DNA of 29,051 nt from positions 1 through 29,051 of the forward strand of contig CAZFAP010000042.1 of NCBI GenBank assembly GCA_964516325.1, in the 5' to 3' direction. How positions within the stretch are numbered: position 1 is the first letter of the stretch; each line of letters opens with the position of its first letter. Source of the DNA: CAZFAP01 sp964516325. GTDB lineage: Bacteria; Auribacterota; JABMQX01. Shown here piece by piece: positions 1 to 7,753 of the stretch. A model generated the notes under the pieces. It saw nothing but the letters and a program-made list of their open reading frames with translations. It was not told the DNA's origin and did no database searches. The position numbers were made by a program, and so were the translations under genes.

Positions 1-265
1 TTTGGCCGGCAAGCGTTACCCATTGCGGTCACCCACTCAAATACAGCCACACCCCCTGCCCGCTTCATCTTGACAAGGAGGCTGCGATTCGGTAAGCATT
101 TGTTGCAATGTCATGGGGTTCGCGTGCTGTCTATTTTGCCCGCGACAGCACCTTTGGGACCACACCACCGAGTCGAGCCTTTGGCTCGAACGTGACGCAG
201 GTAGGCGTCAAGGAGGGGAAGGGATTCAGCGTCGCGGAAGTGCGATCGCCCTGCCCGACGATTTT
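1..265. other. Left-edge region, no gene supported
   Basis: No convincing coding sequence was found before the membrane protein. A TTGACA hexamer lies at 70-75 on the plus strand, but the sequence 17 bases later (TAAGCA) is a poor -10 box, so a promoter is only a weak possibility. An open frame continues left of the first supported start, but its translation up to residue 51 has no recognisable content. The first bases could be the tail of a gene outside the window; I cannot tell. Confidence 0.3.
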
Positions 266-2515
266 ATGGATGCTCCAAAGAGAAGGCAGCGTCTCGAGTT
301 CATAGCAGTCTTTTGCCTGTTTGCGGTAATGGTGTGCGTCTCGACGTGGCCGCTCCTCACGGGCCTATCCGCGCTCGTCCCGCCGCATTGGGACCCTCGG
401 CTCAACTCCTGGAACATGGCTTCCAATTGCAGGCGAATTCTCTCCAACCCGTTGCTCCTTTTCCACGGGAACAATTTCTATCCGTACGGCACCACGAAGG
501 CATTCACCGAAGTCCTTCTGGTGCCTTCTCTCTTCAGCATGCCCGTTTTCCTCTTATCGGGGAATCCAATCCTTTCGTACAACGTCACGCTTCTTCTTCT
601 GTGGAGTGTGTCCGGTCTGACGATGTATTTGTGCGTGAAGGAGATGGTTGGCAACCGCTGGGGAGCATTGCTCGGAGCGACAGTTTGGACGCTGTGCCCT
701 TTCCGCACCGACTATTATCTCGAGTTTCAAATGCAGATGTGCTTTGCGGTCCCCCTTATCATTCTGTATTCCTACCGCTTCTTTCGCACCCAGAGCGTCA
801 AACATGCGGCTCTTGCCTGTCTTTTTCTTGGCATCCAGGCGATGTCGTCCTGGAGCTGGATGTTGCTCGTTTCTTTTTATCTCGTCGTGTTCTCGCTCTC
901 CTATCTCCTTCTGAAATGGCGCGGTTGGAAAATTGGGAGGCTCCTGAAAGTTGTCCCGGTTCTCGTCATCTTTTCGGTCGTCATGTATCCTTTGACCTCG
1001 CCCTATTTCCGGGTGAGAAAGGAACTCAGAATTGAAAGGAGACTGGGCGAGGCGGTTGACCACTCCGCGGACGTCTTGACCTACGTCGAGACCGGCCCAA
1101 CCCGCATGTACCATTTTTCGCCGACCCACAGTCATGCGGAGACCTCGCTTTTCCCGGGCTTCATTGCTTTGTTATTCACGGCATTGAGCAGTGCATACTT
1201 TGTCAAGCGGGAACGAGAGGCAGTGCGGAGCCGGACCCGCCGAGTCGTTACGCCGATTTTGATGGGCGGACTGGTGTTCTCCCTGTTTCAACTCGTTCTT
1301 CGTGCGTTGACTGTCACGGAGGCTTTCAGGTCCGTGCACGCGATGCACTTCGCGACGGCATCCACCTGGGCGGTCGGTTTCTCGTTGCTCCTGCTTGTGC
1401 TGCGGGGTTACAGCGGGAGCCGGAGTCAAGCTCCAGAAAGGGCTTTCTGCGAAAGGGACCTCCTGACGGCATTCCTTTTCGCGGGCTTCGTGATGTTCCT
1501 TCTTTCCTTGGGGCCGGTTGTACAGGTAAAAAGACGGGAACTCGATCACGGTATCTATTATCACCTCTACGGCATAGTCTTCTTCCTTCACGCGGTTCGC
1601 GTTGCCACGCGGTTCGGTGGGCTGGCGATGTTTTCCATCGCCATGCTTTCGGCTCTGGGGGTGAAGTGGCTTCATTCGCTCGTGGGGCGGCGCTGGAAGC
1701 TGATTGGCGGGCTTATGTTTGTGCCGCCCGTTCTGGCGTTTCTGGAATACTGTCCCTGGCGGCTGGAGTACGAGCGATTTCTCTGGGAGAAGCCACCGGC
1801 GGTGTACGATCCAATAGTCTCCGATAGGGAAGACTTCGCCATTGCGGAATGGCCCCTCGGCTCAAGGTATGACGACGGTGAATTCCTCGTGTGGTCTCTG
1901 GTCCATCGCAAGAGGGTCTTTGAAGGCGTCTCACGCTGGCGGGGGACAATGCCTCCGCGAACAAGGGAGCTTTCCAGGACTCTTTCGGAACTGACAAATC
2001 TGGAGCGGGCAGCCGAGTCCGTGAAAGAATTAAGGGCGGTTTATCCCACGAAGTACCTCGTTGTTCATGGGCGGTATTTGCCACGGAGAAACAGGAAGGC
2101 ATGGGAGAGCTTGACCAAAGACCCTCCGGAGGGATTGAAGCTTCTGGGCGTCTATGACAAGCACGATTACCTTTTTGCGGTGTCCCCCGTGGTCGAAGGA
2201 GGAGCGGAGTTCTCGAGGGAATTCTCATTCGAGTACGCTTTACGGCACAGCGTCGCTCGATTTCGGCTTCGGAACGCTTCTCACAAGGGGGACACTATCG
2301 GGAATAGTGTCCCCCAAGGCTGCCCCGTGAAGATTTACTTCAACGAGACCCTCCTTCGAGACGATACCCTGACGGCGGATTGGAAAAAGTACCGCTTCAG
2401 GCTGACAAAGCCGTATCACAAAGTTGCTCCGAACTGCATCCGCATCGTCGCTTCCGGCAGCGATGCACAGAGTGGCGAGATGGAATTCGCGGATTTCTCT
2501 CTTCGCAACGAATGA
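266..2515 (+). CDS. Polytopic GT-C-like membrane protein with C-terminal sandwich domain
   Basis: The protein has 749 residues and about 12-13 predicted membrane helices. It starts with a basic tail followed directly by a first helix (FIAVFCLFAVMVCV). I chose ATG 266 because the frame upstream is hydrophilic, low-complexity-like sequence without a membrane segment. No good ribosome site precedes either candidate start. After helix 1 comes the DPRLNSWN segment and then NNFYPYGTTKAFTEVLL. This D-x-W and FYP arrangement is typical of uncharacterised GT-C-fold, family-39-like glycosyltransferases, in which an acidic first loop binds a lipid-linked sugar. A later VRVATRF motif near the last helices also fits. 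Residues about 550-749 are soluble and beta-rich, probably extracytoplasmic. An in-frame palindrome encodes residues about 674-684. The substrate is unknown, and the GT-C assignment is by pattern only. Confidence 0.7.
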   Translation: MDAPKRRQRLEFIAVFCLFAVMVCVSTWPLLTGLSALVPPHWDPRLNSWNMASNCRRILSNPLLLFHGNNFYPYGTTKAFTEVLLVPSLFSMPVFLLSGNPILSYNVTLLLLWSVSGLTMYLCVKEMVGNRWGALLGATVWTLCPFRTDYYLEFQMQMCFAVPLIILYSYRFFRTQSVKHAALACLFLGIQAMSSWSWMLLVSFYLVVFSLSYLLLKWRGWKIGRLLKVVPVLVIFSVVMYPLTSPYFRVRKELRIERRLGEAVDHSADVLTYVETGPTRMYHFSPTHSHAETSLFPGFIALLFTALSSAYFVKREREAVRSRTRRVVTPILMGGLVFSLFQLVLRALTVTEAFRSVHAMHFATASTWAVGFSLLLLVLRGYSGSRSQAPERAFCERDLLTAFLFAGFVMFLLSLGPVVQVKRRELDHGIYYHLYGIVFFLHAVRVATRFGGLAMFSIAMLSALGVKWLHSLVGRRWKLIGGLMFVPPVLAFLEYCPWRLEYERFLWEKPPAVYDPIVSDREDFAIAEWPLGSRYDDGEFLVWSLVHRKRVFEGVSRWRGTMPPRTRELSRTLSELTNLERAAESVKELRAVYPTKYLVVHGRYLPRRNRKAWESLTKDPPEGLKLLGVYDKHDYLFAVSPVVEGGAEFSREFSFEYALRHSVARFRLRNASHKGDTIGNSVPQGCPVKIYFNETLLRDDTLTADWKKYRFRLTKPYHKVAPNCIRIVASGSDAQSGEMEFADFSLRNE
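2287..2315. repeat. GGGGAC palindrome, copy 1 (inside CDS)
   Basis: A perfect 12-base stem (2287-2298 pairing with 2304-2315, arm gggggacactat) surrounds a 5-base loop. It lies inside the membrane-protein gene and is read in frame as KGDTIGNSVPQ. It sits at a likely surface turn of the C-terminal sandwich domain, between RFRLRNAS and PVKIYFNE. It belongs with the copies at 6257, 19745 and 19504. Confidence 0.8.
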
Positions 2516-2638
2516 GGTATCGTGGTTCGGAGGAAGAGAAGCCGGGAGTGTCCGGAACGTGGGCTGGGGTTTCGCGGTTGAGGTCCTGATTCGATTTGCC
2601 GGTAAGGCGCCATCAAGAATGTTTCGGTCGTGTCGCTC

Positions 2639-2667
2639 TTCACGAACGGACGAGAAAATGGTATAAT
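2639..2667 (+). promoter_or_regulatory. Candidate sigma-70-type promoter for the CotH protein gene
   Basis: A perfect TATAAT lies at 2662-2667. TTCACG (four of six matches to TTGACA) lies at 2639-2644, with a 17-base spacer. The predicted transcript would begin near 2674, about 65 bases before the preferred start codon at 2741. This fits the 225-base gap between the two plus-strand genes and argues against the first ATG of the open frame. Confidence 0.5.
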
Positions 2668-2740
2668 ATGGAGCCTGACACATACAAACTTCGAGTCTGG
2701 CAGGCTTTCCATGGCGGCACACTCGAAAAGAGAACGACTC

Positions 2741-5700
2741 ATGTATATGCTCAAAGCTCTCGGGCGCTCGCAAACCGATGACCGCTCGCGCGAATTCCGC
2801 CGGCCGCAGTCGTGGTTAGTTGCGTTTGTCGTTCTCCTTGCCGCCGCAATCCCCTTCTCCGCCCCGCCCACCACCACCCCGCAGATAACCGAGTTCATGG
2901 CGCTCAACACGGAAACGCTAATTGATGACGATGACGACCACTCCGACTGGCTCGAAATTCACAATCCGACCAAGACAATCATCGCCCTGGGCGGTTGGCA
3001 TCTCACGAACACCCTTGACGACCTCGAATTGTGGACCTTCCCTCCTGTAACGCTGTATCCCAACAGCTACATGATTGTTTTCGCTTCCGAGAAGGACCGC
3101 CGCGCGCTCGGCGCCCCGCTTCACACGAATTTCAGGTTACCGGCTGAAGGGGTCTATCTGGCTCTCCTGGACCCTGATTTCAACATCGTTTCCGAGTTCT
3201 TTCCCACGTATCCGAAGCAGAAGGCTGACTTCTCCTACGGCATGGGCGTCGAGACTATCACGCAATTCAAGCTCGTCTCGGTTGGCAACCCCGCCTTCGC
3301 CTTCGTCCCCAAGGACGACACGTTGGCCCTGGACTGGACAAAAGAGACATTTGACCACCAGTCCTGGCTCACGGGAACGACCGGCATCGGCTACGACTAT
3401 CCGGGTCTGATCGGCCTGGATGTCACCGAAATGAAAGACGTCAACGAATCGGTCTATATCCGAATTCCCTTCTGGATTGACGAGCTGCCCGAATTCGATT
3501 ACCTCACTCTTCGCATTCAGTACGACGATGGCTTTATCGCCTACCTCAACGGCGACAAACTCACCGACGAGAACGACCCGGAGGAACCCACCTGGAACTC
3601 TGGCGCGCCGCTCAACCGCTTCGATGCGGAAGCCGTCGTTTTCGCCGAGATTGACGTTTCGTCTGCAACGGACCTGCTCCACGCTGGCCTGAACGTTTTG
3701 GCTATTCACGGACTCAATAACGGAATTGGCAGCACGGACCTGCTCATCCGACCCGAACTTATCGCCGTGAGCCACCCGACGGGCCCCGAATTGTGCGGCT
3801 ATTTTGAATCGCCGACGCCGGGGGCGCCAAACGGACAGGCTTTTCCGGGCATCGCCGGGAAAGTGCATTTTTCGGCTGCCAGCCGGACGTTCACCACTCC
3901 GATCAGCGTGGAGCTACTTCCGCCCGACGACGCCTCCGACGAAGCAGAAATCCGACATACCCTGGACGGAAGTGTGCCGAACGAGTCCTCACGTCTTTAC
4001 ACGGGACCGCTTACCATTCGGACAACCACTCAGGTCCGAGCAAAACTCTTCGAGCCAGGGTTAGGCGTAGGACCCACAGTCAGCGAGACGTACATCGCCC
4101 TCGCGAGCGATGTCGTGAGCTTCACGTCCGATCTTCCTCTCGTCATCCTCGAGAGCTTCGGCGCCGGAGGCATCCCGCAGAACTCATACCAACCAGTCTT
4201 TATGGCCGTCTTTGAGCAGGTCAACGGACGAACCTCGTTGACTTCCCTCCCGACCCTGTCCAGCCGCGCCGGAATTAAAGTTCGGGGCTCCAGCACCGCG
4301 GGCTGGCCAAAGCCATCGCTGACTCTGGAAACATGGGACGAGGTCAACGACGACAAGAACGTCGCGCCCCTGGGCATGCTCCCCGAATCGGACTGGGTGC
4401 TGTGGGGTCCCTACGGCTTTGACCTGGCGCTGATCCGAAATCCGTTTATCTACGAGTTGAGCAATCAAGTCGGCCGCTACGCCGTGCGGACCCGGTTCGT
4501 GGAGATATTCCTCAACAGCGGCGGGGGCGCCCTCACGAAAGCGGATTACTTCGGCATTTACGCTTTCATGGAGAAGATTAGCCGGGATGAGGACCGCGTG
4601 AACGTCCAGAAGCTCTTCCCCGAGCACGACCGGGAGCCGGGGGTCACCGGCGGTTACATGCTGAAGATTGACCGACAGGATCCGGGCGACAGCGGGTTTT
4701 TTGCAGCGGGGCAGAGCCTGTGCTACGTTTACCCAAAAGAAGTGGATATTGAGAAGCCGGAGCGAGACCCACAAGAGAAATATATCAACAGCTTCTTCAA
4801 TCAGTTCGGTACGGCGCTGAACGGTGTAAATTACACCGACCCCGCTGTCGGCTATGCCAGATACATTGACGTGGATTCGTGGATTGACCATCACCTCCTC
4901 AACGTCCTTGCGGTGAACGTGGATGCCTTTCGTTTGAGCACGTATATGTTCAAGACGCGCGGCGGGAAGCTTGAGATGGGACCGATCTGGGATTTCGATC
5001 GTTCCATGGGTTCCACGGACGGGAGGGACGCCAATCCGAAGGTCTGGCGGGGTGGCGGCGACGGAACCGACTTTTTCAATTACCCGTGGTGGTGGCGGCT
5101 GTTCACGGACATTGACTTTTTCCAGAGGTACATTGACCGCTGGCAAGAGTTGAAGAAGGCTCCGTTCAGCCTCGGCAACATAAATTCGATCATTGACTCC
5201 ATGGCGGACGAGTTGCGGGAGTCTCAGGTCCGCAACCTGGAAAAGTGGGGGCAAACCCCGCGCTACGGCGGATACCAGGGCGAAATTGACCACCTCAAGC
5301 AGTGGCTCGCCGACCGCGTTGATTTCATTGACAGCCAGTTCGTGTCCCCTCCGGTCTTTGACAAGGAGGGTGGACTGATTACTCCCGGCTTTACCCTCGG
5401 GATGACGGCGCCCAAAGGAGTCATCTACTACACGCTGGACGGCTCCGATCCCCGGCTATCCGGCGCAAAGGTCTCGCCTACGGCGCGGTTGTACCAAGAG
5501 CCGGTTGCCCTTACCGACACTGCGGAGGTGAGAGCCCGCGTCCTTGACCTCAACCACGTCAGCCTCACTGGCGGCGGCAATCCGCCACTTTCGAGCAAGT
5601 GGTCCGGCGTGACCAAAGCTCGTTTCTCGATTTACCCCGCGGCCAAAGCGGGGAACCTCGTGATCACGGAGATCAATTACCACCCCCTTGATCCAACCCC

Positions 5701-7606
5701 CGCCGAACTGGCGGTCAACTCCAGTTTCACCAGCGACGATTTCGAGTTCATCGAACTGAAGAATATCGGGACTTCAACCCTGGACCTGACCGACGTGGAG
5801 TTCACCGGGGGGATTACCTTCTCCTTCACGGCCAGCGGCATCACCACGCTTGCCCCCGGCGAGGAGGTTGTGGTGGTGAAGAACCTCGCGGCGTTCATTG
5901 CACGCTACGGGGCGCTTCCGAACGCAGCCGGCCAATGCACGGGCAACCTCGATAACGCCGGGGAAAACCTGCGCCTGGACGATGCCGCAGGCGAGGTCAT
6001 CCTCTCGTTCACCTACAGGGATACGTGGTGTCCTCTCACGGACGGCTTTGGCTTCTCGTTAGTCATCTTGAACGAGTACGCTCCTCTTGACACCTGGGGC
6101 ATCCAAGCCGCCTGGCGTTCGAGCACCGCCGTGAACGGTTCCCCCGGAGAAGACGACCCCGGCCCGTCGGACATTCCGGCTATCGTCATCAACGAAGCGC
6201 TCACGAACAGCGATCCCCCGCAGGTGGACGCCATCGAGCTTTACAACCCAACCGCGAAGGGGACACCATATGGGCATGGTGTCCCCTTTGACATTGGCGG
6301 CTGGTTCTTGACGGACGACCCCGGCACGCTCGGGAAATTCCGGATTCCTGACGGAACGATGATTCATAGCGGCGGCTACCTCGTCCTTACCGAACATGAC
6401 TTCAATGCCGATCCGACCGGGGCGAACGGCTTCGCCCTTTCATCCCTCGGAGAACAGGTCTATCTCTTTTCCGCCGACTCAAGCGGGACTTTCACCGGAT
6501 ACTTCCACGGCTTCAGCTTCGGAGCCGCGGAGAGCGGCGTCACCTTTGGACGCCATGTTACGAGCACGGGAAAGGAATGCTTCGTTGCACAGGTTTCACC
6601 GAGCCTCGAGAAAGCCAATAGGGGACCCAAAGTCGGTCCCATCGTGATCAACGAAATCATGTACAACCCGCCTCTCGTTGCCGGACTGAACAATAACAGA
6701 GACGAGTACATTGAGCTCCGCAACCTCTCCTCCGAGGATGTCCCCCTGTTCGACCCGAATGTCCCCTCGAACACCTGGCGCATCCAGGGCGGCGTATCCT
6801 ACAACTTCCCGCCCGACGTGAAGTTGCCCGCCGGGGGTTACGTATTGCTCGTGAGCTTTAACCCAATCACTGACAGCAAATCGCTGAGAGGGTTCCAGTA
6901 CGCCTATGGTCTGGACGCTACCGTGAAATTCCTCGGTCCCTATACCGGCAAGCTGGACAATTCGAGCGGGCGAATCGAGCTTTTGAAACCAGATGCCCCG
7001 CTTTTCCCGCCGGACCCCGACGCCGGATTCGTCCCCTATATCCTGGTTGACGAGGTCGGCTATTCCGATTCCTCGCCCTGGCCCCCGGAGGCGGACTGCA
7101 CCGGCAATTCTCTCCAGCGTCTCGTCAGCGGCGCCTACGCCGACGACCCGCTCAACTGGCAGGCGGCAAAGGCGACTCCGGGGCGAGCCAATGCCGAAGG
7201 GGGTGTTCTCGATGCTGATGGAGATGGGCTGCCGAATGATTGGGAATCCGCGAACGGGCTTGACCCGAAAACCGTGGAGGGCGATCACGGCGCATCAGGA
7301 GACCCCGACGCTGACCGCCTGACCAACCTCGATGAATACCTCAGCGGCACTCATCCCCGAGACCCGGACAGCTTCCTGAAAGTGGATTCCATCACCGCCG
7401 ACACGTCTTCTGTCGTCGTGCGCTTTACCGCCGTGGCTGGAAAGAGTTACACCATCCTGTACAATGACAGGATTGAGGACGGCGCGTGGCTAAAGCTGGG
7501 CGATATTCCCGCCCAAACAGCCACTGGCATCGTCGAAGTGCCCGACCCCGGCGCCGGCAACACCTCCATGCGTTTCTACCGCCTCGTCACTCCGCAGTTG
7601 CCCTGA
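2741..7606 (+). CDS. Giant secreted CotH-kinase / lamin-tail-domain protein
   Basis: The protein has 1621 residues. ATG 2741 (or 2747) follows an AAAGAGA-like site and the promoter at 2639-2667. The N-terminus has a basic stretch and a hydrophobic core (SWLVAFVVLLAAA), so it is probably secreted. In order I see a lamin-tail domain (about 49-168, DWLEIHNPT...LGGWHLTNT), a carbohydrate-binding-like sandwich (about 190-340), a chitobiase-C-type domain (about 370-450, HTLDGSVPN), and a CotH kinase-like domain (about 463-866) with GIKVRGSSTAG, GIYAFMEKIS, GGYMLKID and MGPIWDFDRSMG. A second chitobiase-C unit follows (about 868-966, YTLDGSDPR), then three more lamin-tail domains, a DxDGDG calcium-repeat stretch (about 1488-1543) and a short C-terminal sandwich. 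CotH proteins are known as atypical protein kinases in spore coats and secreted complexes; activity here is not shown. A palindrome-derived peptide interrupts the third lamin-tail domain. Confidence 0.85.
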   Translation: MYMLKALGRSQTDDRSREFRRPQSWLVAFVVLLAAAIPFSAPPTTTPQITEFMALNTETLIDDDDDHSDWLEIHNPTKTIIALGGWHLTNTLDDLELWTFPPVTLYPNSYMIVFASEKDRRALGAPLHTNFRLPAEGVYLALLDPDFNIVSEFFPTYPKQKADFSYGMGVETITQFKLVSVGNPAFAFVPKDDTLALDWTKETFDHQSWLTGTTGIGYDYPGLIGLDVTEMKDVNESVYIRIPFWIDELPEFDYLTLRIQYDDGFIAYLNGDKLTDENDPEEPTWNSGAPLNRFDAEAVVFAEIDVSSATDLLHAGLNVLAIHGLNNGIGSTDLLIRPELIAVSHPTGPELCGYFESPTPGAPNGQAFPGIAGKVHFSAASRTFTTPISVELLPPDDASDEAEIRHTLDGSVPNESSRLYTGPLTIRTTTQVRAKLFEPGLGVGPTVSETYIALASDVVSFTSDLPLVILESFGAGGIPQNSYQPVFMAVFEQVNGRTSLTSLPTLSSRAGIKVRGSSTAGWPKPSLTLETWDEVNDDKNVAPLGMLPESDWVLWGPYGFDLALIRNPFIYELSNQVGRYAVRTRFVEIFLNSGGGALTKADYFGIYAFMEKISRDEDRVNVQKLFPEHDREPGVTGGYMLKIDRQDPGDSGFFAAGQSLCYVYPKEVDIEKPERDPQEKYINSFFNQFGTALNGVNYTDPAVGYARYIDVDSWIDHHLLNVLAVNVDAFRLSTYMFKTRGGKLEMGPIWDFDRSMGSTDGRDANPKVWRGGGDGTDFFNYPWWWRLFTDIDFFQRYIDRWQELKKAPFSLGNINSIIDSMADELRESQVRNLEKWGQTPRYGGYQGEIDHLKQWLADRVDFIDSQFVSPPVFDKEGGLITPGFTLGMTAPKGVIYYTLDGSDPRLSGAKVSPTARLYQEPVALTDTAEVRARVLDLNHVSLTGGGNPPLSSKWSGVTKARFSIYPAAKAGNLVITEINYHPLDPTPAELAVNSSFTSDDFEFIELKNIGTSTLDLTDVEFTGGITFSFTASGITTLAPGEEVVVVKNLAAFIARYGALPNAAGQCTGNLDNAGENLRLDDAAGEVILSFTYRDTWCPLTDGFGFSLVILNEYAPLDTWGIQAAWRSSTAVNGSPGEDDPGPSDIPAIVINEALTNSDPPQVDAIELYNPTAKGTPYGHGVPFDIGGWFLTDDPGTLGKFRIPDGTMIHSGGYLVLTEHDFNADPTGANGFALSSLGEQVYLFSADSSGTFTGYFHGFSFGAAESGVTFGRHVTSTGKECFVAQVSPSLEKANRGPKVGPIVINEIMYNPPLVAGLNNNRDEYIELRNLSSEDVPLFDPNVPSNTWRIQGGVSYNFPPDVKLPAGGYVLLVSFNPITDSKSLRGFQYAYGLDATVKFLGPYTGKLDNSSGRIELLKPDAPLFPPDPDAGFVPYILVDEVGYSDSSPWPPEADCTGNSLQRLVSGAYADDPLNWQAAKATPGRANAEGGVLDADGDGLPNDWESANGLDPKTVEGDHGASGDPDADRLTNLDEYLSGTHPRDPDSFLKVDSITADTSSVVVRFTAVAGKSYTILYNDRIEDGAWLKLGDIPAQTATGIVEVPDPGAGNTSMRFYRLVTPQLP
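6257..6288. repeat. GGGGAC palindrome, copy 2 (inside CDS)
   Basis: A perfect 13-base stem (6257-6269 with 6276-6288, arm aaggggacaccat) has a 6-base loop. It is read in frame as KGTPYGHGVPF between NPT and DIGGWF of a lamin-tail domain. The first lamin-tail domain of the same protein has only six residues between NPT and GGW, while this one has fourteen. That is what an inserted element would leave behind. Confidence 0.85.
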
Positions 7607-7618
7607 CCTTTTGGTTTT

Positions 7619-7711
7619 AACCGCGGATGCACGCAGATACACGCGGATATTCACTTTTCCATCCATCGGCGTTCATCTGCGTTCATCTGCGGTTCCTGAT
7701 CATCCGGTCAA
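7619..7711 (+). repeat. Nested-hairpin dispersed repeat, copy A (inner part)
   Basis: This copy fills most of the gap between two convergent genes. It holds the inner hairpin only: an aaccgcggatgcacgcagat arm, a short loop, and a facing arm of atc-catcggc/gttcatctgc units ending in ggttcctgatcatccgg. The outer acaggat arms of copies B, D and G are absent. The same core recurs at 14673, 22213 and 27103 with only a few differences. Confidence 0.8.
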
Positions 7712-7753
7712 GCTATCGCCCGCGGCTAAGCGTAGAACGCAGCGAGCAATCCT

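Noticed and set aside
4184..5293. 369-codon minus-strand frame opposite the CotH gene
   Set aside because: Same reasoning: antisense of the CotH kinase core, which has motif-level support; no start site or domain on the minus strand.
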